Shown here: piece after piece, positions 1 through 5,580 of the stretch
How positions within the stretch are numbered: position 1 is the stretch's first letter
Layout of the letters: every line of letters starts with the position of its first letter
From: Actinomycetes bacterium
GTDB lineage: Bacteria > Actinomycetota > Acidimicrobiia > Acidimicrobiales > RAAP-2
Direction: 5' to 3'
Length of the DNA: 5,580 nt
Assembly: GCA_021806055.1 (NCBI GenBank)
Contig: JAJZYE010000078.1
Location: 1 to 5,580 of the forward strand
The notes under the pieces: model-generated
What the model saw: the letters and a program-made list of their open reading frames with translations, nothing else
The model's database searches: none
Told to the model about the DNA's origin: nothing
Made by a program: the position numbers and the translations under genes

Positions 1-1
1 C

Positions 2-1594
2 ATCGGCCGACTCCTCGGCGACGACACCTGGCGCTACCGAGCCGCACGCGTGGTGGGACGACCCATACTGCGCCTCTACCGTGCCCTCACCGGGCGTCAG
101 AAGCGCGTCGTGCCCCGCGACGCCCGCGTCGTCGCTCCCGTCGACCCCGAAGTCGCCTTCCCCATCAACTACCAACCCCAGCCACTGGCGACCCTGAAGA
201 TCTCCTTCGAGGCCGACCATCGTTTCGCGTCGGTGCTGGTGGTCGAACTCGAGGACGACGCGCCGGACGAGCAGGTGGCGGACCAGCTGAACCGCGCCAT
301 CGCGACGACCGACGCCACGTGGCTGCTGGTGCTCAACCCGTCCGCATCCCCGACCGAGCGCGTGGCCACCACCCGGCTACTGCTCGACCACGCCCGCGAC
401 GAGGACGACGTCGTCTTCGCTGACGAGACGGGACCCAATCCGGCGACGCCGATCCTGAAGAGCCCCGCGGTGGGGGTGCACACTCTGTTGAGCTACAACG
501 TCGTTGGTCGGCCGGCGCTGGTACGGGTCAGCCGTCTGCGCGCCGTGGGTGGCTTCGCCACCGACGCGGGCCAGGCCGCGGAGCACGACGCCTACCTACG
601 ACTCAGCGAGGACGGGGCCACCTTCCACCACGTCGCGCTCGTGCTGCCCGGGGGCCGGGGACCGCGCGCCTTCGACCCCGCGCAGATCGACGGCGCAACG
701 GTGCGCGTCGTCGAGGCGGCCCTCGCGCGGCGGGGCTGGGCGGGGCGCGTCGAGGCGGACGGCGAAGTCGCGGGCGTCGTGCACTGGCGCCTCAACCCAC
801 CCGTGCCAGCGCCGTCGATCGACATCGTCATACCCACCCGCGACCGACTCGACCTGGTGCGACGATGCCTCGACGCGATCGAGTCCATCACCACGTACCC
901 GAACTACGACATCATCATCCTCGACAACGACTCGCAGGATCCCGAGACCCTCGACTTCTTCGCCACCACTCGCTACCGCGTCGTGGCCTGCCCCGGACCC
1001 TTCAACTACGCGCACATCGTCAATCGCGGCGTGAGCCACTCGAGCGCCGACTACGTGGTCACGCTCAACAACGACACCATCGTGATCACCCCGGACTGGC
1101 TCGAACGGCTCGTCGCACTGTGCGCACTGCCTGACGTGGGCATCGTGGGCGGATGCCTCATCGACCAGAACGGACGACGCGAGCACGAGAGCATTGTCAT
1201 CTCGCCCTACCCCCAGCACCTGCGCACCGACTCGAACTACCCCCACCGCGACCAGTTCTCGCGCGCCACGCGCGACGTGGCCGCCGTCACCGGCGCCGTC
1301 CAGATGGTGACCCGAGGGTTCTGGGAGGAGCTGGGCGGCATGGACGAGTCGCTCAAGGTGGTCATGAACGACGTCGACATCTGTCTGCGCGCCCAGGTAC
1401 GCGGCCGCCACGTCGTCTACACCCCCGACGTGCAGCTCTTCCACCACGTCAGTTCCTCACGCGGCACCCTGGACCCGCTCGACGACCGCAACCGCTTCAT
1501 CCGGCGCTGGGACATCTTCGGCAGCTTCCGGGATCCGTACTTTCCCGAGTCACTGCTGCTTCTAGGCGAGACCATGTACTACCGCTACCGCTGA
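2..1594 (+). CDS. Family-2 glycosyltransferase, two-domain O-antigen/rhamnan type, 5'-truncated by window edge
   Basis: Likely a cytoplasmic or membrane-associated GT2 enzyme that moves a sugar from a nucleotide-sugar to a growing surface polysaccharide. The frame is open to the left edge. A GTG at 50 is the first possible start in view, but it has no Shine-Dalgarno and no TANNNT box, and the codons before it read as normal protein (RLLGDDTWRYRAARVVGRP), so the true start is probably upstream. Residues below count from that GTG. Residues ~60-245 resemble the later part of a GT2 fold (ALNAAL-like NRAIATTDATWLLVL, then LLSYNVVGRPALVRVSRL, GGF) but lack its acidic DXD cluster. Residues 255-514 are a full GT2 domain: IVIPTRDR (259-266), LDNDS (291-295), DXD-like LNNDT (339-343), GGMDES (429-434), acceptor-side NDVD (440-443), LFHH (463-466). 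The sugar and linkage cannot be read from sequence. The family and the partial status are secure; the exact substrate is unknown. Confidence 0.9.
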   Translation: MGRLLGDDTWRYRAARVVGRPILRLYRALTGRQKRVVPRDARVVAPVDPEVAFPINYQPQPLATLKISFEADHRFASVLVVELEDDAPDEQVADQLNRAIATTDATWLLVLNPSASPTERVATTRLLLDHARDEDDVVFADETGPNPATPILKSPAVGVHTLLSYNVVGRPALVRVSRLRAVGGFATDAGQAAEHDAYLRLSEDGATFHHVALVLPGGRGPRAFDPAQIDGATVRVVEAALARRGWAGRVEADGEVAGVVHWRLNPPVPAPSIDIVIPTRDRLDLVRRCLDAIESITTYPNYDIIILDNDSQDPETLDFFATTRYRVVACPGPFNYAHIVNRGVSHSSADYVVTLNNDTIVITPDWLERLVALCALPDVGIVGGCLIDQNGRREHESIVISPYPQHLRTDSNYPHRDQFSRATRDVAAVTGAVQMVTRGFWEELGGMDESLKVVMNDVDICLRAQVRGRHVVYTPDVQLFHHVSSSRGTLDPLDDRNRFIRRWDIFGSFRDPYFPESLLLLGETMYYRYR

Positions 1595-1602
1595 CCCGGC
1601 GA

Positions 1603-1623
1603 CGTCCCGGAGTGCGCCGGACG
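1603..1623 (+). terminator. Weak hairpin after the glycosyltransferase stop
   Basis: CGTC (1603-1606) and CGG (1608-1610) can pair with CCG (1617-1619) and GACG (1620-1623). This gives a seven-pair stem with a one-base bulge and a six-base loop, nine bases after the TGA. No T-run follows. An overlapping alternative pairs CCGGCG (1596-1601) with CGCCGG (1615-1620). It could end the glycosyltransferase transcript, but in DNA this rich in G+C such stems arise by chance. Confidence 0.25.
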
Positions 1624-1629
1624 GCCCTG

Positions 1630-1641
1630 TAGCCTGTTCGG
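1630..1641 (+). promoter_or_regulatory. Putative -10 box of a leaderless promoter for the YfhO-like gene
   Basis: TAGCCT (1630-1635) fits the actinobacterial -10 pattern TANNNT. It ends six bases before the GTG at 1642, so a transcript would begin at or next to the start codon. No Shine-Dalgarno precedes the GTG, as expected for a leaderless message. The TAG of the box is also an in-frame stop, so the reading frame cannot begin further upstream. No clear -35 is visible. The same box-to-start spacing recurs before the oxidoreductase at 4800, which strengthens the call. Confidence 0.5.
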
Positions 1642-3948
1642 GTGCCATCACTCGGGACCCGCCTCGTCGCACGGTACCGGCGCCTCCCCCCGTCCGTGAT
1701 CCCCGTCGCGGTGATCATCGTGATGGTGCTGCTCGGCAACTTCATGTACGTCAGTGGCCTGGCGAACAACGACCCGATCTCCTGGACCGCCGGCATCTCG
1801 CACGCCATCTGCCGGGTCACCTGCGGGCGACCGATGATCGACCCCAACGTCGGCTTCCTCACCCAGCCGCTCGGCCACCTGGCCGCGATGGACCTGCTCC
1901 ACGGGCACATGCCGTGGTGGAACCCCTACGAGGGGCTCGGCCAGCCCCTCGCGGGCGAGATGCAGGGCGCCTCGCTCTTCCCACTCACCCTGCTCTTCGC
2001 GCTGTCCAGTGGCCTCGTGTGGTTCCACGTGATCCTGGAGATCATCGCGGGGCTGTGCACCTACTTCCTGGCCCGGCGCCTCTCGATCCCAGTGGTCTTC
2101 GCGACGACCGCCGGGGCGCTCTTCGCACTGAACGGAACCTTCGCCTGGCTGGGCAACGCGGTGCTCAACCCGGTCGCGTTCCTACCGATGCTGCTGCTCG
2201 GCGTGGAGATGATCATCGACGCCGCCGGGGCGCGACGTCGAGGGGGCTGGTACCTGGCGGCCCTCGCCCTGGCCCTGTCGATCTACGCCGGCTTCCCGGA
2301 GGTGGCCTACCTCGACGGCCTGCTCGCGGCCGCCTGGGCCGTGGTGCGCTGGTTCTCCCTCGAACGGGCGCCGCGCCTGGTCGCGGCCCGGCGCCTCGGC
2401 CTCGCCGCGGTCGTCGGCGCGGTGCTCTCGCTACCGATCGCCGTCCCCTTCCTCGACTTCTTGAAGGTGGCCAACGTCGGCGGCCACGTCGCGGCCAGCG
2501 ACGGCGTCGCCTTCCTCTCGCCCCAGGCGGGGCCGATGCTGCTCGACCCGTACATCTACGGCACGCTCTTCTCCAACCGCAACGCGATCGACGGCTGGGG
2601 CGGCATCGGTGGGTACTTCTCGGTCAGTGTCGCCGCCCTCGCACTGCTGGGCCTCTTCGGCGCACGCCACCGCGCCCTGCGCCTCGTGCTGGGCGCGTGG
2701 GTCGGCCTCGGACTGCTGGGTGCCTTCAACCTCCTGGACATGCGCCACGTGTGGAACATCCTGCCGCGAATGGACACGGTGGCCCTGTCGCGCTACATCT
2801 TCCCCAGCGCCGAGATGGCGCTCGTCATCCTCGCCGCCCTGGGTCTGATGGACTTCGCCGAGAGCGTGCGGGCCCGTCGGCTCTACTGGCTCACCACCGC
2901 GGTGGCGCTGGCCCTGCTGACCTGGGGAGCGCTAGACGCCGCCCAGGTCAACGATGGCGTGGTACTGACGAATAAGGCCCGCATCATCTTCATCGGCCTG
3001 CACGCCCTGCCCTTCATCGCGATCGGGCTGCTCGTGGTGCTCGGGCTGTTCGCGCGATGGCACTACACCCCGGTGCTCATGGCCCTGGTCCTCGTCGGCG
3101 AGGCACTGCTGCTGTTCTTCGTGCCCACTGCCGAAGCCCCCAAGCAGATCACCGTGGACCAGGCTCCGATCACGTTCCTGCGCACGCACCAGGGGGAACA
3201 ACGCTACCTGGACTTCGCCGTGCTCTACCCCAACTGGGGATCACAGTACGGCGTCTACTCACTGAGCGCCATCGACCTGCCCTTCCCCAACGAGTTCGCC
3301 AACTTGCTCGCGACCACGCTCGACCCCTCGCTCTCCCCCTCCAACCAGTTCGTCGTCCAAGGGGGAATGACCGGCGTCATCAAGCAGGAGAAGGACCTGA
3401 TCGCCCACTTCGCGGCCTTCGAGGCGGCGTCGGTCAAGTACCTCCTGATGCCGAGCACCGCCGTGATCGCACCGGCCCTGACCGCCCTCGGCGTGACCCG
3501 CGTCTACCACGACTCACTGGCCACGATCTACCAGATGCCCCACCCGCGGCCCTTCTACACCACCGCGGCCCCCTGCCAGATCACCAGCACGTCACCCGAC
3601 ACCGCGACGGTGACCTGCGCGCACCCGACCACACTCCTGCGCACCGAGTTGTCCATGGCGGGCTGGCACGCGACCGTCAACGGGCGCGCCGTGCCGATCA
3701 CCACCGCCCAGAGCGCCTACCAGAGCATCGCGCTGCCGGCGGGCCGCTCCGACGTCGCCTTCACCTTCCTGCCCCCTCACGAGACGCTGGCGTTGACCGC
3801 GGGCGCCGTGGCGCTGCTCTTCCTGCTCGGCTCGTGGGTCGTGGATCGCCGTCGCCCCACCTCGTCACCCCGCCACGCTCGTCCCATCCAGCGATTCGCC
3901 CGCCGTCGACCCGGCGCGGCGGGGACGTGGCGCGAGACGTCACCGTGA
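1642..3948 (+). CDS. YfhO-like polytopic membrane protein, putative GT-C glycosyltransferase
   Basis: A 768-residue integral membrane protein. The GTG start follows an in-frame TAG and gives a basic cytoplasmic N-tail (RLVARYRR) before the first membrane segment (~19-38). By eye there are about 13-15 hydrophobic segments: one at 19-38, a dense block at ~112-272, then ~321-363, ~386-431, ~447-494, and a final one at ~712-733 before a basic cytoplasmic tail. The first outside loop has an acidic NNDPISW stretch (42-48) and the signature HGHMPWWNPYEGLGQPLAG (87-105), typical of YfhO / GT-C proteins. Residues ~495-711 form an extracytoplasmic domain ending in GWHATVNGRAVPI (674-686) and LPAGRSDVAFTFLPP (698-712), the usual YfhO C-terminal pattern. 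YfhO proteins are implicated in glycosylating envelope polymers such as lipoteichoic acid from lipid-linked sugars. The GT2 gene upstream fits that setting. Cys57/Cys61 and Cys645/Cys659 are predicted to lie outside. Family call is good; enzymatic activity and substrate are inferred. Confidence 0.83.
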   Translation: MPSLGTRLVARYRRLPPSVIPVAVIIVMVLLGNFMYVSGLANNDPISWTAGISHAICRVTCGRPMIDPNVGFLTQPLGHLAAMDLLHGHMPWWNPYEGLGQPLAGEMQGASLFPLTLLFALSSGLVWFHVILEIIAGLCTYFLARRLSIPVVFATTAGALFALNGTFAWLGNAVLNPVAFLPMLLLGVEMIIDAAGARRRGGWYLAALALALSIYAGFPEVAYLDGLLAAAWAVVRWFSLERAPRLVAARRLGLAAVVGAVLSLPIAVPFLDFLKVANVGGHVAASDGVAFLSPQAGPMLLDPYIYGTLFSNRNAIDGWGGIGGYFSVSVAALALLGLFGARHRALRLVLGAWVGLGLLGAFNLLDMRHVWNILPRMDTVALSRYIFPSAEMALVILAALGLMDFAESVRARRLYWLTTAVALALLTWGALDAAQVNDGVVLTNKARIIFIGLHALPFIAIGLLVVLGLFARWHYTPVLMALVLVGEALLLFFVPTAEAPKQITVDQAPITFLRTHQGEQRYLDFAVLYPNWGSQYGVYSLSAIDLPFPNEFANLLATTLDPSLSPSNQFVVQGGMTGVIKQEKDLIAHFAAFEAASVKYLLMPSTAVIAPALTALGVTRVYHDSLATIYQMPHPRPFYTTAAPCQITSTSPDTATVTCAHPTTLLRTELSMAGWHATVNGRAVPITTAQSAYQSIALPAGRSDVAFTFLPPHETLALTAGAVALLFLLGSWVVDRRRPTSSPRHARPIQRFARRRPGAAGTWRETSP
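3945..3948 (+). other. GTGA stop-start overlap coupling the YfhO-like gene and ppk2
   Basis: The TGA ending the membrane-protein gene (3946-3948) shares bases with the GTG that most plausibly starts the kinase gene (3945-3947). Four-base overlaps of this kind usually mark translational re-initiation inside one operon, and no promoter-like box stands between the genes. If the kinase instead starts at GTG 3927, the overlap is 22 bases and coupling is still expected. Confidence 0.7.
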
Positions 3949-4727
3949 GTGACCGCGTCGACGCCATCGACCTCACGGCCAGTCTCTCGCGCGAGGAGTC
4001 CGAACAGCGAGTCGCACTGGCCCAGCGACGCCTCGAGCACCTGCGCCTCACGACCGCGGGCCTGCTGGGCTCGCCGGCGCGGGGACCGGGACTCCTGGTG
4101 CTCTTCGAGGGCTTCGACGCGGCCGGCAAGGGTGGTGTCATCCGTCGACTCACCCAGGGGCTCGACCCGCGCCACGTCCTCGTCGTACCCGTCGCCGCGC
4201 CGACCGAGGATGAGACCCGCCACCACTTCCTGTGGCGCTTCCAACCGTCAATCCCGGGTCGCGGTGCGATGACGGTCTACGACCGCTCCTGGTACGGAAG
4301 ACTGCTCGTCGAACGCGTGGAGGGTGGGTTCGATCACGCCACGGCCCGGACGTCGGCCAAGGAGATCGTCGACCTGGAGCGTTCCCTCGTCGACGACGGC
4401 GTGACGATCGTCAAGTTCTGGCTGCACATCTCCGACGAGGAGCAGCTGCGCCGCTTCAACGAACGCGCCAACAACCCGCTGAAGTCGTGGAAGCTGACGC
4501 CGGATGACTGGCGTAATCGGATGAAGCGGGGCGACTACCTCGAGGCCCTACGCGACCTGCTCGAGTGGACCGATCACTCCCACGCGCACTGGGACCTCAT
4601 CGCGGGAGAGAACAAGCACTTCGCGCGCGCCATGGTGCTCGAAACCCTCATCGAGCGCTGGACCCACGACCTCGATCGCCGAGGCTTCCCCGTGCCGCCC
4701 TCGCGTGGCAACGACTACCTGCGGTAG
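3945..4727 (+). CDS. ppk2: PPK2-family polyphosphate kinase, polyphosphate:AMP phosphotransferase-like (single domain)
   Basis: Cytoplasmic P-loop kinase of 260 residues that transfers phosphate between polyphosphate and nucleotides. Walker A is GFDAAGKG (56-63), Walker B is YDRSWYGR (112-119), and the lid region includes KFWLHISDEEQLRRF (157-171) and WKLTPDDWRNR (182-192). The run YDRSWYGRLLVERVEGG and the segment VAAPTEDETRHHFLWRF (83-99) match, from memory, the polyphosphate:AMP phosphotransferase (class II) branch better than class I (DRSWYNRAGVE) or class III (NRSHYEDVLV). AMP to ADP is therefore the likeliest reaction. The best-known such enzymes carry two PPK2 domains; this has one, a normal size for the family. 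Start: GTG 3945 overlaps the preceding TGA as GTGA, implying translational coupling; only a weak GAGA (3934-3937) serves as ribosome site. An in-frame GTG at 3927, after GGCGGGG, would add six residues. Family is certain; nucleotide preference is inferred. Confidence 0.93.
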   Translation: MSDRVDAIDLTASLSREESEQRVALAQRRLEHLRLTTAGLLGSPARGPGLLVLFEGFDAAGKGGVIRRLTQGLDPRHVLVVPVAAPTEDETRHHFLWRFQPSIPGRGAMTVYDRSWYGRLLVERVEGGFDHATARTSAKEIVDLERSLVDDGVTIVKFWLHISDEEQLRRFNERANNPLKSWKLTPDDWRNRMKRGDYLEALRDLLEWTDHSHAHWDLIAGENKHFARAMVLETLIERWTHDLDRRGFPVPPSRGNDYLR

Positions 4728-4759
4728 TCCCAGGTCGCCGTTGGCCCCGGGTGGTGATT

Positions 4760-4777
4760 CTCGCCCGCGGGGGCGAG
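4760..4777 (+). terminator. Perfect GC-rich hairpin between ppk2 and the oxidoreductase gene
   Basis: CTCGCCC (4760-4766) and GGGCGAG (4771-4777) form a perfect seven-base-pair stem with the four-base loop GCGG, 32 bases after the kinase stop. No T-run follows (CCCGAGACAG), so it is not a classical intrinsic terminator, though actinobacterial terminators often lack a strong U-tract. It also sits where the -35 element of the next promoter would be, so a regulatory role is an alternative. Confidence 0.45.
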
Positions 4778-4782
4778 CCCGA

Positions 4783-4794
4783 GACAGTACTGTC
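4783..4794 (+). promoter_or_regulatory. 12-base perfect palindrome overlapping the -10 box, candidate operator
   Basis: GACAGTACTGTC reads identically on both strands. It covers the proposed -10 box (4788-4793) and ends five bases before the ATG at 4800. A dimeric repressor bound here would block the promoter. Symmetry does not continue beyond the 12 bases (A4782 faces A4795). No known regulator's site is recognised. Confidence 0.4.
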
Positions 4795-4799
4795 AACTC
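4788..4799 (+). promoter_or_regulatory. Putative -10 box of a leaderless promoter for the LLM oxidoreductase gene
   Basis: TACTGT (4788-4793) matches TANNNT and is followed by exactly six bases (CAACTC) before ATG 4800, the same geometry as at 1630-1642. There is no Shine-Dalgarno in front of the ATG, which fits initiation on a leaderless mRNA. No recognisable -35 is present; that position is occupied by the hairpin at 4760-4777. Confidence 0.55.
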
Positions 4800-5580
4800 A
4801 TGAGCCCGACTACCGCGCCCGCGCGCTACGCCATCACGATCCCCTTCGACGGCGTCACCCTCGCCGAGCACCGCGACTGGTTCACGCGACTGGCCGACCT
4901 CGGCTACAGCGACGTCTGGTCCTCAGAAGTGGACGGCGTCGACGGTTTCACGCCCCTGGCCCTGGCTGCCGCCTGGGAGGCCCGACTACGCGTGGGCGTG
5001 GCCGTCGCCCCGGCCTTCACGCGCGGTCCGGCCCTGCTCGCGATGAGCGTGGCGGCCCTCGCCGAGGTGGCCGGGGACCGCTTCATCATGGGTCTGGGCG
5101 CGTCGAGCCAACCGGTCGTCGAGCGCTGGAACGCGATTCCCTACGACCAGCCCTACGCGCGCACCCGCGACGTCCTGCGCTTCCTGCGTCGCGCCTTGAA
5201 CAACGAGAAGATCGACGAGACGTTCGAGACCTTCGCGGTGCACGGCTTTCGACTGAGCCGCCCGGTCGCCGTGCGCCCGCCCGTGCTGCTCGGTGCGCTG
5301 CGGCCGCGGATGTTACGCCTCGCCGGGCACGAAGCCGACGGGGCCATCCTCAACTGGCTCGCGGCGGGTGACGTCGCGCGCTGCCGCGAGGAGATCGGCG
5401 CCGCCGCGACCGTCGCGGCCCGGCTCTTCGTCATCCCGACCACCGACGCCGAGTCGGCGCGCGCCATCGGACGGCGCATGATCTCCTCCTACCTCACCGT
5501 CGGTGCCTACGCCGAGTTCCATCGCTGGCTCGGCCGCGGCGACACCCTCCAGCCGGTCTGGGACCGATGGGCGGCTGGCG
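4800..5580 (+). CDS. LLM-class (probably F420-dependent) oxidoreductase, 3'-truncated by window edge
   Basis: The frame opens at ATG 4800 and runs without a stop through 260 codons to the right edge. The product resembles bacterial luciferase-like monooxygenases (LLM), TIM-barrel flavin/F420 enzymes that transfer hydride to or from small organic substrates in the cytoplasm. Visible family features are FTRLADLGYSDVWSSEVDG (28-46), the strand RVGVAVAPAFTRGP (64-77), AALAEVAGDRFIMGLGASSQPVVERW (85-110, with the GLGASS loop and a conserved-type ERWN), PVLLGALRPRMLRLAGHEADG (161-181) and ILNWL (183-187). The GLG-S-S-VVERWN and AILNWL patterns are those of actinobacterial F420-dependent subfamily members, hence the cofactor guess. 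FMN remains possible. The fold is normally ~280-340 residues, so only a short C-terminal part is missing. It is separated from ppk2 by 72 bases with its own promoter-like box, so it is probably an independent unit. Substrate is unknown. Confidence 0.9.
   Translation, partial: MSPTTAPARYAITIPFDGVTLAEHRDWFTRLADLGYSDVWSSEVDGVDGFTPLALAAAWEARLRVGVAVAPAFTRGPALLAMSVAALAEVAGDRFIMGLGASSQPVVERWNAIPYDQPYARTRDVLRFLRRALNNEKIDETFETFAVHGFRLSRPVAVRPPVLLGALRPRMLRLAGHEADGAILNWLAAGDVARCREEIGAAATVAARLFVIPTTDAESARAIGRRMISSYLTVGAYAEFHRWLGRGDTLQPVWDRWAAG

Noticed and set aside
596..1447. Long minus-strand open frame opposite the glycosyltransferase (283 residues)
   Set aside because: It mirrors the codon structure of the real gene, is rich in V, D, G, A and R with no recognisable domain, and the + strand frame has clear GT2 motifs. 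It is a typical antisense shadow in GC-rich DNA.
1914..2975. Plus-strand open frame of 353 residues inside the YfhO-like gene
   Set aside because: It has an R/P/G-rich shadow composition with no hydrophobic segments, while the overlapping frame encodes coherent membrane helices and family signatures.
3057..3944. Possible N-terminal extension of the PPK2 frame far back into the membrane-protein gene
   Set aside because: The extension is an R/P/H-rich low-complexity out-of-frame reading of the YfhO-like gene. Kinase homology begins only after ~3945, where a GTG overlaps the upstream stop.
4565..5371. Plus-strand open frame of 268 residues spanning the ppk2 end and the oxidoreductase
   Set aside because: It is arginine-rich out-of-frame sequence without a domain. 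The competing frame from ATG 4800 has strong LLM-family motifs and continues to the window edge.
4153..5522. Other minus-strand open frames across ppk2 and the oxidoreductase
   Set aside because: They are short, low complexity, have no start signals and lie opposite well-supported genes.
1..5580. Mobile element, CRISPR, tRNA, toxin-antitoxin or defence system
   Set aside because: I found no terminal inverted repeats, direct-repeat arrays, transposase motifs, cloverleaf-like segments or small paired genes. Composition appears uniform across all four genes.

Overview
The window is GC-rich (by eye roughly two-thirds G+C). All genes lie on the + strand and are tightly packed, with GTG and ATG starts and almost no Shine-Dalgarno sequences. 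An F420-type luciferase-like oxidoreductase and TANNNT boxes placed directly before start codons point to an actinobacterium (Actinomycetota). The class Acidimicrobiia is my best guess, but it is an inference from style, not from a marker gene.

Layout: (1) 2-1594 is the 3' part of a family-2 glycosyltransferase that enters from the left edge. It has a degenerate GT-A-like front half and an intact catalytic back half, as in O-antigen/rhamnan-type transferases. (2) 1595-1641 is a 47-base gap with a weak hairpin and a likely leaderless promoter. (3) 1642-3948 encodes a large polytopic membrane protein of YfhO / GT-C type. (4) 3945-4727 encodes a single-domain PPK2-family kinase most like polyphosphate:AMP phosphotransferase. 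Its GTG start overlaps the previous stop by four bases (GTGA), so the two are probably co-transcribed and translationally coupled. (5) 4728-4799 is a 72-base gap with a perfect GC-rich hairpin, a 12-base perfect palindrome and a second leaderless-type promoter. (6) 4800 to the right edge is the 5' part of an LLM-class (probably F420-dependent) oxidoreductase.

The first two genes fit cell-envelope polysaccharide or glycoconjugate assembly: a cytoplasmic GT2 followed by a membrane-embedded lipid-linked-sugar transferase candidate. The PPK2 enzyme handles the polyphosphate-nucleotide energy balance and has no obvious biochemical link to glycan transfer beyond sharing a transcript. The oxidoreductase looks like a separate transcription unit. 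I see no mobile element, CRISPR array, tRNA or rRNA. Nothing in the window clearly amounts to a new biological system. The most useful observations are the paired leaderless promoters, the palindrome over the last promoter, the coupled membrane-protein/PPK2 pair, and the decayed front domain of the glycosyltransferase.
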